64,000 nt of DNA from Pycnopodia helianthoides (GCA_032158295.1 CM063260.1:5403501-5467500), one strand, 5' to 3'; shown: positions 1 through 12,364, counted from the first letter of the stretch. Numbers and translations are program-made. Notes: a model not told the origin generated them from the letters alone.

Positions 1-445
1 TTTCCAGCCGTTGCAACTGTCAAGTTTCATTACATTGTTGTGCAATGTTGTAAGTTGACTGGTGCTCTGTTTATGTATATAGTCTTCCCCAACAATAGGT
101 ATTGCCCCATACTCTGTCATTTGAAGTTTACTAAACATAATATAAACACACCAAAAAATTCTTCAAATCCCCCAGTGACCAGCACTGTTGACCACTTAAT
201 AGCTCCATGAAACGATGTTATTTTTCACTCTGATTCTCTCACACAACTACGCTTGTAACTTTCGCTCGTACCCATTGCCAACCAAAGATGAGCCCGAGTG
301 AGTTGTATACACCTGGTACACACGTTATACACTGCCATCGATCCACAAACACAAACATGTTCATACTGTCTGAATGCACAACAGTGGCTGCATTCACTGG
401 ACTTAAACATTTAGTTAGGCATACGCTAGAAGAATAAATAAATAC
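1..445 (-). other. Intron 3 of copy B (to window edge)
   Basis: Downstream of the exon 3 donor at 444-445. It does not align clearly to the matching intron of copy A beyond the first 20 or so bases. No gene or repeat was recognised in it. Confidence 0.6.
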
Positions 446-3400
446 CTTTTGCCTGTGGAGATTGTTTTCAACTTCATCCCTCTGGCGTTCTGTATCCTGG
501 ATCTTGCTGTACCCAGCAACACACTGCTGATACCAGGTCTGTGTTAGGAAGGTCTTGGGTTTAGCCGCGTCCACCAGCTCCAAACACCGTTTATAATAGC
601 CTTTGGTTTTCACCGTGGAAAGCAGAATCTTCTCGTTCACTAGGCCCAAAAAGCTCAAGGCTGCTGCCTCCTGTTCCAAGTCCAACTCTTTAGCCTGAGT
701 TTAAACAAAAAAATGCAAGAAGTTTTACTTTTTACAGATGTTTGATTGTTCCACATTTTTTTGTTAATTTGTTTATTTCTTTACACATCCAAAAGTGCAA
801 GCGCCAATAACAGGATGATGATTAGGAAAAGAGAAGAAATGCTCAGTTTTAGATGTGGGAGGAAAACCCCAATGGGGAAAACCCACGCAATCAGGTAGGG
901 ACTGAAAACCAATTTTAAATGCCAAGGCTGCGGACTGTAGTGGGATTCGAACTGGGGTTCACAGAGGTGAGAGGCAGGGAAAGAAACCACTGAGCCAGTT
1001 TGTTCCGGCCAGCTTGGTTTCAGCATCCATTGACCTACCGTCACCTTGAGATTTTCTCGAAAGAAGTGTAGGTGCATTGAAAGCTAGACATCATATATAA
1101 CCCATGTCAGGACTAAACCTGTAATTGCATTCAACTTAAAGGTAGGTTCAAAGATTGTTTTTTTGTCAATGTAATGCTTATTTATGAGCAAAATTATAAA
1201 GAAAGATACAATAAGAGTCACAAGTGAATTTTACAGCTGAATTCAGTGTCTACTTGCTGAGGAAACAACAAAAAACTATTGCTGTATTTTCACAAGAACA
1301 TCAAATCCATCCATGTTAGGCGAGGTAACTTCAAGTACCAACCGCAACTCTAGCTGCAGCATTTACAATAGGGATACCAATCCTCAGAAATCTGAGAAAT
1401 GATTAATGCATGAACTTTTTTTCTCAGATTCAAATGTTTTGGGTTAAACAATTATCCAAACCATATTACTTCGAAGGGAATCCTTTCTAAAAAATAGTTT
1501 ATACTATCAACAGCTGCAGTGCTTCTCATCAAGTAAGTTATGGAAAATCTACTAATCTATGACCTTTCCTTTAATATCGAGTCTGAAAGCCTCTCAATCG
1601 GTCCTGTTACTTTTTAAAAGAATTTTCCTGATCATTCAGATTTAGAAAAGAGATGAAGAAGTCGTCAAGGAAAGTAAAAAAACCTGCAACCCTGCTGTAG
1701 TTTCCATTGTTGGGGGTCATCCTCTATACAAAAGAGGATGCAGGCACCTTCCTTGTGCAGACTTATAGTTATTTGCATCCTAAATTCCCAAGGTGCTCTA
1801 AAAAATGTTTACCTTTTATTTAAAAAAAAAGGGGGGAAGTTGTGCTCCTGGTATAAACACCGCTTTAGACCTGTACAAGTGTTTGAATCCATGAAAGTAC
1901 ATGTATGCTATTTTGTTTCTTTTAAAAGATAAAGCCACATGTGGGAACCTACTATTTTAAAGTTCCCCAAAATGTTGGAATACGCCTGAGACTTGCAAAG
2001 AGTATAAATGACCAAGAAAGTACCTTTTTCTACAAAGTTATAACTCACTTTCATACAGGCCTGCTTAAACCAGTCGACGACATCCCACACAACATCCATT
2101 TGCAAGTCCTCTTCCTTGTCAAGCATCTCAGCCAACATCTTCTCACCACACTTTCTGGCCTGCAGTGACTCCGCAGTGGACAATTGATACAGGGCATCCT
2201 GCTTAAGAGTCTCAAGGTCACCTATCAGATCTTCTGCCTCCAGACTAAGGCCAAAGTTTCTCTTAGTCTTAGCAAGAATTGACAGTGCCTCTTCTACGGG
2301 TTGGTGGATGTCATGCAGGTGACAAAGGCAGTTCTTGTAGTCTTCACGCTCCAACAGACGGACGGACTCCTTGAAATGGGCTTCGGCGATGTGGAACTTG
2401 GCCCTGGATTGGGTAGCTCCAAATGGCAGCAACTCCACCACCCGGTACAGCTCTCTGAACTTCTGATTCAGGTCAAATAAATTGATGATTCCTAAGATTT
2501 CCAGATAGGTCCCTTCGATTTCCTTTAGTATCTGGATACCCCAAGGCAAGGGCTGACAAGACATACCATTTTGGAAGGCCTCATTCATACTCTTCAAGGA
2601 CTCTTTGAAGGCGCTGAGTGACCTGATGAAACTAGATATTGATTCAGTTTCTTCCTGCTGCTTGAATTCTTGGGCCAATCTCTTCTTCGCCATGCCATAA
2701 TTTTTCATGGCAGAGGACCAATCCATTAAGCGTGTAGGTCCAAGCGCAGTGTTGGCAGCCTTGAGGAAGACCTTCACAGCCTCTTCTAATCTTGAACACT
2801 TGATCAGAGGTGGAATTCCACCCTGTAGGGCCATTTTATATTTTTCGTTGCCCTCTTTGCGAGTTTTTGCTGAACCTGATTCTCCAGTTGTACCACCTGT
2901 CAAGGTCCAAAAAGAAACGGCAACAAATAATATTTACCATAGTTTGGCGTTTCAATTTAGTTTGAGCTCAGAAAAAGTTAATAATTAGTAGTAACAGTCT
3001 GAGAGCTCATTTAATCCATAGGCTACCAGTCCCAATCCTCCAGAGAAATATGTCCATCTGGAATACTGTAAAAGAAAATAGCATTTAAATATGCAACAAA
3101 TCACCATTGCTTATTTTGATTGTTGCAATCAAAACAAAACTGATATGAATGGCATACATTTTTTTTTTCCTAAAGCACATCAATTAATTTAGTGAGAATT
3201 TCACAGGCGGTTTGATTATTTAAAAGTAGAGGATATGACTTAAATAATGTGTTTATTTATTTATTTATTTCCTTTATTAACCCAGGGTGAGCTAAATCGC
3301 TATGAACTGGTTTTCCTGTATCCAAAATATTAAAAACAATAAAAAAAATACTAGGTACCTTAATTATATGTATCAAAAACACACCATATAGACAAGGCAA

Positions 3401-6400
3401 AAATACTAAAAAGGAACTACAGGATGGATAAGAAAAAATATTTAAAAGTTGATCACCCCCACAAAAATATTTATTACTTAAAATAATATAAAAGGATGAA
3501 ATGGCAATGGCACAATTCAACAAAACTCTTAAACAGTAAAGTAAACAGTAAAGTAAAGTAAAGTGATTGTAAACTAACAATCACATAGCTGTTCCGTTAC
3601 GTTGACCTAAGAAGATCATTTCTGTAGCAAACAAATATGAAATTGATAGTGTAGTTTATGGAAACTTCCAGTAAACGTTGGTTGGGTAGATAATCTTTTA
3701 TGTTAAACTTGTTAACAGAGGGCGCTGTATAAACACCTCGATACACTATCATTATATACTTTGACAGTTAGCCCCACATTGATGTTTCATACAAAGATAA
3801 AGACATATCAGTAGGCATGATTTTAGGAATTTTAAAGCTTTCTGTTTGGACCGGAAGTAAAGGTCAAAGTGGGGGTCATCCTTTGAATAAAAAAGTCACA
3901 AGTGCTGTAAGCTACAAAACACCACAAACATTACGACTTTATGATAATTATGTGGTTCAGGAGATATTTTCTTATTTTATTTGAGAGCTTCCTGTTCAGA
4001 CCGGAAGTAAAGGTCAATGTGGGGTCATTCTTATGAATAAAATGTCACAAGTGCTGTAAGCTACAAGACAGCTTAAGAATTACGACTTTATGACATGTGG
4101 TTCAAGAGATATAATTTTCTAAAGATTTGAGAGCTTCCTGTTTAGACCGGAAGTGATGGTCAAAGTGGGGTCATCCTTATAAATAAAATGTCACAATTTT
4201 ATAAGCTACAAGACAACACAAACAATACGACTTGACGTTATGTGGTTCAGGAGATATGAATTTTTTTAAATTTAGAGCTTCCTGTTTAGACCGGAAGTAA
4301 AGGTCAAAATGGAATCATCGTCTTGAATAAAATGTCACAAGTTTTGTAAGCTACAAAACAGAACAAACATTGTGACTTTATGACATGTGGTTCAGAAGAT
4401 ATGAATTTTTAAAGGAATAAACTTTGAATTGATGTAATTTGACACATACAGTATGACGTCCTGATGACGGACACATGTTTTTTAATAAGCTACAATATTG
4501 AAAAAGAGTTGTCCCCATGCAATCAATGCCTTTGAACGAAAACCCTGAAAATTCAAAGATTTCACCTCCTGGTGTAGATTTAACACACGTTGGTAGAGGG
4601 CGCTGTAACAGGTGGTCACATTATAATTCCACACATTATAACATCGGAGAACACATAATCAAGTTTAAAACACAGCAAAAATTGCAGTTGAAATTTTGTA
4701 TTGTAGGCCTACAGTCAAACAAGATGAACTATTTCACGAATATACTTTCACGGAAGATCCTAGTTTGAATCTCATTTTCCTTTCCACTAAGGTATATTTA
4801 TTTCCCCTCTGAATTTGCGATGATTCATATTCCCCCTGCAAAAACAACTGTGCACTAGGCGTTATTAATATAATACTTTATTTACATAAAACTAAACAAA
4901 AATTGTTTCTCATGATACAAGGCTTTCATTCTGTGTGAATACACATTTTGTTTACTCATTGGGTGTTTCTCGAATAACCTATTATGTGACCTTCCCTATT
5001 TGTGGGATATTTTAGGTTTCTTTTGTGAGGGAAAAGTGTTTACATCTCACCACTAGTATTCATGTGAAGTATTCAACTCTGTCCATGCAACCGTAAACAG
5101 CATCAGCACCTTTTTAAAGGAACATTACAGAATTGGTAATTGTAAAATATACTTTTGATCACAGATTTACATAAAACTTACACGGTCTAATGATGATGAT
5201 AGTAGAAAACATCCCTTGAAATATTTCTGTCTGAAATGCCACATTTGATGAGAAATGAATAAACTAATTTCCGTTTGGAGTTTATCGCTCAGTGAGCGTT
5301 TTATTCATCTGTTGAACCTATATGATTTCTTGCAAATGTGTAGTCGGCTTTTCACTATTTTCTCGTGACCCAGAGGGGCAATCGATCTCAAACTTCTACG
5401 GGTTTGTCAGTTTATGTATATGGTGGATTACATAAAGTGCTTACACTGCCAGCAACTGTTTTGTTAGCAAAAACCAATTCTGTGATGTTCCTTTAAGCAT
5501 TCGGAGTGAACCATTTGGGGTTTGATAACTAAGGCCATACATGAATACAATTTGTGACGAATTCTAATTTAGAAAATAGAATTAGCTGTTGCAAACTGCG
5601 CCAACCAAAAGGATTTATGGTACATGAACTATAAATGCAAAAATTAGTCAATGGCCTGAAGTTTCGACCCTATTAGGCAAGTCTTTCTTTTAGTCTTCAA
5701 GAGAGACTCTGCTAGGGCCAAAAACGTTCGACAATAAACTATTTTTTTAATTCTAATTTAGTGGGAACCTTGCTTTTAATATAGTCGACATGAGTAATTT
5801 TTTGAAAGGAATAACTTGTTTATGTTTTACATAATATTGTGCAATGATCAACCTTTTTTCGAAATTGTTTTGACCATCCACCCACCCAAAATTCTGAAGT
5901 AACTTGCCTCAAATGAGGCAGATATTTTAGGTCAATGTTCTCCCAGCTCAGGAGTTTTCAAGGGTTTTTCCTGTAGATGAAACTGAAGAAGAAATTCATA
6001 CCCCATGACCTGTTAAACAACAAACAACTTCTCTGACAATAAACAATTTCACAAACCAACCCAGAACCTGACTAATGGACATTTTTTACAAAATTTTGTT
6101 TACAGGATTATCTCACAGACACTGGGTGGTTTTAGTATTATTTGAAGCTTTGCATGGTTTGAAAAAATAGGAAGGAACTATACTGGGTGGTTAAATGGAA
6201 CAAATTGACAAACCAAGAATGGTTTAAAGAAAACTAAAAAAGGAAATTAAGAAAGAAAAATTTAAAAAGCAAGGCAAATAAATAAACCTTGTGACTGTGT
6301 AAGCCTTGTGACCTGTCACATCTAAAGCAGGTTATTTTTTCTTGTTAATCGTTTACTATTTAATACATTTTTTGCATTAATATTTATATTTATTAAGTAA

Positions 6401-6788
6401 AGAGATAAAAGTAAATAAAGTTACTACAAAAATGAAATAATTCAGAGGTGCTCGGCTGAAGCCTGAACAGCTAATTAAAGAGTCAATACTGGCTGAAAAG
6501 GGGGAGAAGTTGGTTATTAAAGGGCGAGGGGTTTGGGAGAGAAAGGGAGGGCCGCGTAAACATCATGGAAATGCAACAACTGGAAAAACGGGATTGTTTT
6601 TTGTAACTTAATACAGTACCTGCTTGGTTAGGTTCGCTCTGACAACTAGATGCTGGACGACTTCTCTTAGAGCCCCAAACTTCAGCCTGGTCAGGTTTCT
6701 CTTCTTCAGGGATACCCTCATTATGCCTCGCTGACATGTTTCTTGATCTTTTGGTCTTGGAAGATGTTTGAGGCATCTGTTTTTCCAT
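446..6788 (-). CDS. TPR/J-like domain protein, copy B (partial at left edge)
   Basis: Three coding exons on the minus strand: 6620-6788 (start codon 6786-6788), 2049-2896 and 446-694, with GT donors and AG acceptors at each junction and phase kept throughout. They give 422 residues. The last exon, seen in copy A, would lie left of position 1, so this copy is cut by the window and not shown to be broken. The start begins MEKQMP and is followed by a Lys/Arg/Ser-rich stretch that could act as a nuclear signal. Exon 2 opens with RKEGNEKYKMA, a TPR-like helix, and continues with amphipathic helical pairs such as EEAVKVFLKAANTA and HFKESVRLLEREDYKNCL. I do not recognise a named orthologue. Copy A is the closest relative: exon 2 differs at several percent of bases, exon 3 at only three bases. 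The helical-repeat call is from sequence pattern; a co-chaperone role is inference. Confidence 0.75.
890..1080 (-). repeat. tRNA-derived SINE relic in copy B intron 2
   Basis: On the minus strand a B box (CAGTTCGAATCCC, from about 944-956) and an A box (TGGCTCAGTGG, from about 988-998) lie in the order of a tRNA promoter. The same relic is at about 14405-14590 in copy A, so it was there before the gene duplicated. Confidence 0.65.
1150..1290. repeat. Dispersed repeat also found at 31,370-31,510
   Basis: Both stretches share GTCAA(T/C)GTAATGCT, AGAAAGATACAAT and a CAGTGT(C/A)TACTTGCT block in the same order. One lies in copy B intron 2, the other upstream of the EFHD gene. Family unknown. Confidence 0.6.
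3713..4610. repeat. Tandem array with a period of about 147 bp
   Basis: About four units with the shared core CCGGAAGT at 3851, 4001, 4147 and 4291, so spacings of 150, 146 and 144. Each has GAGCTTCCTGTT before it and a TATGTGGTTCA or similar block later. AGAGGGCGCTGTA occurs on both sides of the array (about 3718 and 4597) and may mark the ends of the parent element. Confidence 0.85.
5114..5496. repeat. MITE-like element with TTAAAGGAACAT inverted ends
   Basis: About 383 bp bounded by TTAAAGGAACATTACAGAATTGG and its near-perfect inverse. A sister copy in the opposite orientation is at 13073-13461. No protein is encoded. Confidence 0.85.
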
Positions 6789-7326
6789 GTTGAAGTTCTG
6801 GGTGTTACTGATTCACGCCAATTTGCAAATGAAAATCTGTAAAAAGATCAATATTAATCATAATTAGACATTTTTATTATGATACATTATTGTGAATATA
6901 TTGCCAGAAGCCCGTAAATCTTGTAGCAACCGCTTTGTTGCGTATACGATTCGGCTACATGATACAATGTATTAAATTTCAGGGATTTTCTACCACTGTC
7001 GAGTGGCTCAGTGGAGTGCCTCCCACTTAATTTTTATCAAACAACACACACTGCGTTTGAATCCCTGCAACCCCAAAACTAATGAGAATATCCGTTGTTT
7101 GGGGGATTTTTTTAATAAAGAGAAATAAAGTCCGAAATTCATAAATGGTCTAAGTCCCCCTAAAACAGTCACTGCACTAGACCCAGTACCCTGGGGGCTG
7201 CTGCAATTTACCGCAGATGTCAACATTTCGAGAAAAAAACGGAATACAGCGCCCCAGTTACTTGGTCTATTACTGCACATGTTCAGTACAGGCACTAGTA
7301 TTATACACTGCCTACAAAAACAAGTC

Positions 7327-7352
7327 GATAGATAGATAGATAGATAGATACA
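7327..7352. repeat. GATA microsatellite
   Basis: About six perfect GATA units next to the LINE fragment. Confidence 0.9.
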
Positions 7353-7612
7353 TTTATTCAATGTTGCAAATAGTGTATAATACAGAGTAAAATGGTCAAA
7401 ATTACTTGAAAAATATAAAAGAGATTAAAAGGTGAAACTTTAAACAAAGTGCAACATCTAGGTCCGGGGAGAAGCATAGCTTTTGTTCCCCAGCCTATGA
7501 ACGGACAGACAAAAAAAAACAGACAGACATTAAAATACAGGACAAAACTAACAGGTGTAAGACAGAAAATAAAGCCATTACTATTTCCACATACAAAAAT
7601 TACATCAGTATC

Positions 7613-7846
7613 TTAGTATTCATTTAGAAAGCGAGTTTTAAGTTTTTTGGTAAAAGTTGAGAGAGTACGCAATGATTTAAAAGAGTCATCCAGACTATTC
7701 CAAAATAAAATGCCACGCTGGACAACACCATTTTTAGACAACGTGGTTCTACGAAAGTTAACATAAAGATTTTTCCTAGCAGTGCTGCGGGTATAATAGG
7801 AATGGATGTTTGAGGTTATTGTAAAACTGGAGTAACATATAAAAAG
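7613..7846 (-). pseudogene. LINE reverse transcriptase C-terminal fragment
   Basis: On the minus strand a frame of about 75 codons ends in TAA at 7613-7615. It reads HSYYTRSTARKNLYVNF, then FWNSLDDSFKSLRTLSTF, then KKLKTRFL. The Y.TR, WN.L, S(I/L)..L and F...LK pattern is typical of the tail of non-LTR retrotransposon ORF2 proteins. A stop blocks the frame upstream, so it is a 5'-truncated relic; flanking bases from about 7350 to 7860 probably belong to the same element. Confidence 0.75.
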
Positions 7847-8215
7847 TTAAACTGAACAAGAAATAGAAAGTTAGTAAGTGAACTATAAATTCTATAAAAT
7901 ACAGCCAATCCCAGAGCAGAGTACATCTTTTTCATAATTCAGACATTAAGTTTGTCTTGAATTTTTGCATTCGAACTGAATGAATGCTTGTTTCCAAATA
8001 ATTCTTGTCTGAGTCTACAAAAATACAATTACTGGGCTTGTGATGACGTCGCCGTCATGACCGTGCCCACACACACCGTGCATTTCGCTGTTTAATTCTT
8101 CGTCTTCCTTGGGCTTGGTCGGAAGTGCTGCATCATAAAATGAAGATTACCGCAATGACACAATTTCTTCGCAAAAATTTGACAAAAAGTAAGGATCTTT
8201 TACCAGTATTCTTAC

Positions 8216-8290
8216 CTGTTTCTAGTTATTCGCACTTCGCAGCCGGTGCAATTCAACTATGTAATATTTCTGACGACAGTCTAGGTTGAG
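8216..8290 (-). other. Putative noncoding first exon of copy B (proximal)
   Basis: Matches the first-exon region of copy A at 30423 onward, including ATTCGCACTTCGCAG and a CAG/GTAAGAA donor at 8210-8215. The upper limit is not known. Surrounding sequence (about 7945-8300) aligns to copy A 30160-30500. Confidence 0.5.
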
Positions 8291-8458
8291 TAGTGGGGAA
8301 TTCCCTAGCCCCATAAATAGGGCCAATCCACTCAGCTATGCATATGTTCCCGAGCCAAGGGGCGTGTAGTTGCACATGACGTCATTCACCACCACCTTTG
8401 ATGAATAACAATAGGACATGCACGTGTGTCTGCGCTTTGCACAAATCTGAGCCTTTCT

Positions 8459-8799
8459 TTAAAGGTATTGTACACTTTTGGTAACAGCTCAAAATCAGTG
8501 TCCACATTTTGTGTGATTAAACATATGCATGAACAAACAAACCTGTGAAAGTTTGAGCTCAATTGGTCATCGAGGTCACAAGAAAATAGTGAAAAGAGAT
8601 CTTATGTGTTTTCTGTTTTTTCAAATTATCGTGCGCGATAATTACTATTGTTTTACTCGTTTCTCAGAAACGATAGCATTTTAGGCAGAAGTATTTTAAG
8701 GAACCCTTTCTACCATTACTTACTTTAAATCGTGTAATTTATGTGTGAATCTGTGAACATTGTGTTTTTCAATCTTACCAATAGTGTACAGGCCTTTAA
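8459..8799. repeat. MITE-like element, related to the 5114 and 13073 family
   Basis: About 340 bp with ends TTAAAGGTATTGTACAC and, inverted, GTGTACAGGCCTTTAA. Internal blocks such as ATTGGTCATCGAGGTCAC resemble the other family members. It splits the two promoter-like blocks of copy B. Confidence 0.75.
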
Positions 8800-8850
8800 G
8801 GCGTCGTGCACGTTTCATCAACGATGGTGGCCAACGCAAGGGTCTTTACT

Positions 8851-9300
8851 TTAGACCTTTCTTTTGCAACGTCACAGCCCAAGGTTGGAAAACTATGGGA
8901 AGCCATAAATGCAAAGCAAAAGCGGATTAGCCACAGTATGTAACAATTTTTTACAAAAATAGTGTTGAATTTGTTGGAAACAAAGCAACCAATCATAAGA
9001 TGCATATTTTGTTTATTGAAAGTTTGCAAAAATGTTGAATTTGGTCACAACATCTGTACCCGCGATTAAATTGTTGTTTGCTAATACATTCGGCCCTCCA
9101 TGCCAACCAGCGCGGTTTGTTGATCGACAAAAGAAAGGTTTATAGGCCTAGATCTTTTGCAACATCAGAGCCCAATGGGAAGCCATAAATGCAAAGCAAA
9201 AACAGAAAGCTACAGTTTGTAACAATGTTACACGAATTTTGTCATATTATCTGTTTGCTAACATTCGGCCGTCCATGCTAACCAGCACGGTTTGTTTATA
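8851..9300. repeat. Two adjacent copies of a dispersed repeat with TAGACCTTTC ends
   Basis: Units about 8851-9146 and 9147-9300 share TTTTGCAAC, CATAAATGCAAAGCAAAA and CATTCGGCC(G/C)TCCATGC blocks. A third copy is at about 49349-49664. Confidence 0.75.
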
Positions 9301-9552
9301 AACAATCCGAGCTGAATTTATGTTTGATTCCAAAATAGTTCTTGTCTGTGAGTCTACAAAAATACAGTTCCCGGGACGTCGCCGTCATGTCAATTGAGCC
9401 CACACACTGCACACACACAGTACATTTTTTACATTTCGCTGTTCTATTATCTTCCATTTTCCTTGGTTGGGAGTGCTGCTCCATAAAAATGAAAATTACG
9501 GCAGTGACATATTTCTTCGTCAAATCAAAGGATCTTACACAAGTATTCTTAT

Positions 9553-9640
9553 CTGTCATTATTCGCACTTCGCAGCTGGTGCAATTCAACTATGTTATAA
9601 TCATTTCTAACAATAGGGAGTGCAGTGCTGGGTATTCCCG
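9553..9640 (-). other. Second first-exon-like block of copy B, donor lost
   Basis: Aligns with 8216 onward and 30423 onward, but the donor reads AT in place of GT (9551-9552), so it cannot splice normally. Its upstream sequence (9640-10340) aligns with copy A 30480-31258, which suggests this was the original promoter position. The block includes CCAAAATATTACAGCGCGCC, shared with copy A. Confidence 0.5.
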
Positions 9641-10446
9641 AGCCGTGAGCCGTGAGCCGTGCACGCAATAGGATGATGATGTTTAAATATTCGGGACTTT
9701 CCCCCATGAACCAAAATATTACAGCGCGCCCTCATTTGCCATAAGCCTCCTTCGATCGTATAGCCTTTCGTCTAAAGATCAAGTATAATGCTCAAAAAAG
9801 ATAATTATGCACAAATAAATAAAATAAAGTGTTTCAAAAACAGATTTTAATACCTTGACAATTCTGGTTGTTATTAATTTCTTTTTAATCCTTATTATCA
9901 TTTTGTTTTTATTTATTTGGCCATTTTTTAAAGTACGATATCGGTACTAACAACATACAATACACAAAATTGTAAAATTGCACAGAACAAAGCATATGTT
10001 GTTTTTAAAGTTATAAAACAGTGCATTAATTCAAACGCGAAGAATACAAAAAACAAAAAGGTCGAACCATAATTGATCTGGACATGATTAACAAAAGTGC
10101 ACTCAAACAATTTGACTAGAGATTCTCTGCTAATCAAGTCATGAATATTAATTATTAATGATCTAACACCACTAACCGGTACTAGTGCATGTAATCGTAA
10201 AACTCGATAGTCAAAATTAATTATCAAAATCAAACACCTGAACAGCGTCATGCGCATGGAACATCACATTTGCGTGAGAGGATGGTAATTCTCTTACTCA
10301 CTGTATAGTGGTTCTATTTTCAGATTCCTGGGATACACTGGATGTTATTAATAACATTATTTAAAGTAACAATCCATGCCTCCCCCCCCCAAAAAAAAAA
10401 CTATCGGGGATGCATATTTCAATGAGAATGGGTATTCAGTACTATG

Positions 10447-10620
10447 CAGGCTTGGAAATTCATCTTCGAGAGGGCAAGGCCATTTTCATTGTGCAAAAAG
10501 GGGCATTTCCATTGGGAAAAACTGAAAGTCTATTGGACACGTTTGGCGGGGCACCGAGGTCAAGACCAGGGCAACAGAGATGGCAGCCTCTATGGTCTTC
10601 GTGTAATTTGGGGCCCTGAG
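10447..10620. repeat. CAGGCCTGGAATT palindromic repeat, degenerate copy
   Basis: Internal blocks such as GGGCATTTCCATTGGGAAAA and GACCAGGGCAACAGAG match the inverse of the copies at 40605-40777 and 48401-48563. Confidence 0.7.
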
Positions 10621-11079
10621 CATGCAAGAAATTTCAACGTTGATAACAAATTACAAGGTTTTTGGCACAAAATTCTCCTTTAATGCTCTTTGTTCTCATA
10701 TTATTTAATAATACAACATTTAAGAGTTATTTTTATTATTGCTGTTACATGTATTACTGTTATTATTCTGGTAATGGAACCCTCAGTTTCTCCAAAGTGA
10801 CTATCTCTTTAAAATGTAGCCCTCTGTAAAAGAGAATATACATACTTCACCTTACTGGCTGAGTACTTACATATTGGGAATGTTGTTTACATGTATAGCC
10901 CTTTTTCTTTAAATTTTCTTTTTTAACAAGGGTTAAACATGTTCACACTGATGACTTTCATTTTAATAGAATGATTTGAATAAACAAAACTACGTTTAAA
11001 CTAGGCTAACAATGCAGGATCATCATTTTCTGTTCTTATGCAAAACATAAAAACAGTGCATGATGGATATTTTCTCCAT

Positions 11080-11600
11080 CACTCAAAATCACAGTGTATA
11101 TTGTCAGACAGTAGGAGGGTTCACTCTGTACGTAGTTATCACATGATAGCATATTGCAGGCTGGTAGTGTTTATTATCTATCATTCAAAACCACAGCCAA
11201 GTTGGGTTACACAAAAATGGACAGACAGTAAGAGGGTAAACAAATATAAACAATTACTAAAAAGTGAATGCTGCATTCTCAAACCAACAGGATGTATTGC
11301 ACCAGAGAATATAAAAAGGCCGATGAAGACTACTTGACCAGCTACCCTTGGCCTTGGCACATCCTTGGGCATAATTTAACGGAGGCAATTTAACACATTT
11401 TTTGAGGACGTTGTCACAATTCAAAATTGAAAAATTCAAAACCATTGGATGATATTGAATGGTCAGATACATGTAGTAGGAGGTTTATGTACCGTGTAAA
11501 TACATTTGCCACATGATATATTTCAGACTAACATAGTTCATTCAAAACCACATTAGACGATATTGAATGGTCAGACAGTAGTCGGACTGACCAGTTATTT
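11080..11600. repeat. Cluster of short CAGACAGTAGGAGGGTT-type repeats
   Basis: At least four degenerate units with a CATTCAAAACCACA block and a GATATTGAATGGTCAGACAG block at irregular spacing. Related copies are at about 38600-38655 (inverted) and 44940-45103. Confidence 0.7.
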
Positions 11601-12358
11601 AAGTGGGGGATCTTCCATTTTTCCCCTTCCCCTTCCACCCTGACAGGATTATTTTCATAGAATTGCCAGAATTTTTTTTCTATGAGAGTACCTCTGGCAC
11701 AAAAAAAAGCACGACTTACATGTAACAAAGCCAATAGAACAATAATTCTGTTTAAAACACCAGGATTTTACATATGTACATATTCACACACCGTGAATCG
11801 CAAAACCTCAACTGAATCTGGAATCTCAGTCAGCTCAGACTTGCCTCCATTGAACCCCAAAACAATTAAATAAAACAGTGGAAGCCTCTCGATGCCATGT
11901 AATCCTCTTGTTACATTTACAACTAAGGGACAAAGGCCTGCTATCAGGGATTACACAATAATTATTTTCACTGCCACTAGTCCTCTTTGTGTGGGTGAAA
12001 CGAGGTGTTGCAAGGCGAGTTCATACTCTGTGCACACTCCATAGTGAAAAGTATTATTATTATTATATCTTTCCGGTAATGAAACCAAGGGACCCTCAAA
12101 AGCGACTAGCACTGTGACCCGTAGGCCTGAAGGTACCTGTGTGGAGAAGACAATGAAGTAGGGGCAACCTTTGTTCCGGTCATCCGATGTGACACAAAAA
12201 TACAAAAGTCAGCTAGCTATACTAGGATGACGCAGAATTGACATCACAGGCAAAATGCATAAGTAATAAAAGTTAAGAATAAGTGGCCATTAGATCTAGA
12301 CAATGGTGCCCTTTAAAATGTTTCAGTTGATATTTAAAATGACCTCATGAAGGTGCCC

Positions 12359-12364
12359 TTTATT
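12359..12364 (-). promoter_or_regulatory. Candidate polyadenylation signal of copy A
   Basis: AATAAA on the minus strand, about 70 bases after the stop codon. Confidence 0.6.

Larger units (their letters stand above)
2897..6619 (-). other. Intron 1 of copy B
   Basis: 3.7 kb against 1.0 kb in copy A. The extra length holds a 147-bp tandem repeat array and a MITE, both absent from copy A. The part nearest exon 1 (about 6000-6620) aligns to 29000-29582 of copy A. Confidence 0.7.
6837..8213 (-). other. Copy B intron between the noncoding first exon and coding exon 1
   Basis: Acceptor AG is at 6837-6838 and the proposed donor is at 8214-8215. It holds a tRNA-like stretch near 6997-7080, a GATA microsatellite at about 7327-7352, and a LINE fragment. 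Copy A lacks most of this. Confidence 0.55.
10360..12358. other. Intergenic region between copy B promoter and copy A 3' end
   Basis: About 2 kb with no gene seen. It holds a C9/A10 run near 10382-10400, one repeat of the CCTGGAATT family at about 10447-10620, and four copies of a short motif at 11.08-11.59 kb. Confidence 0.7.

Noticed and set aside
781..1077. 98-codon minus-strand frame and its shorter match at 14305-14514
   Set aside because: It falls in the shared intron 2 and overlaps the SINE relic; no splice sites fit.
3713..4610. CRISPR-like array
   Set aside because: Unit length is about 147 bp with no short constant repeat and unique spacers; a eukaryotic tandem repeat.
7008..7361. 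117-codon minus-strand frame
   Set aside because: It starts in the GATA repeat and crosses tRNA-like repeat sequence.
9342..9671. Overlapping frames on both strands
   Set aside because: They lie over the duplicated promoter-like block and are not kept in the other two blocks.
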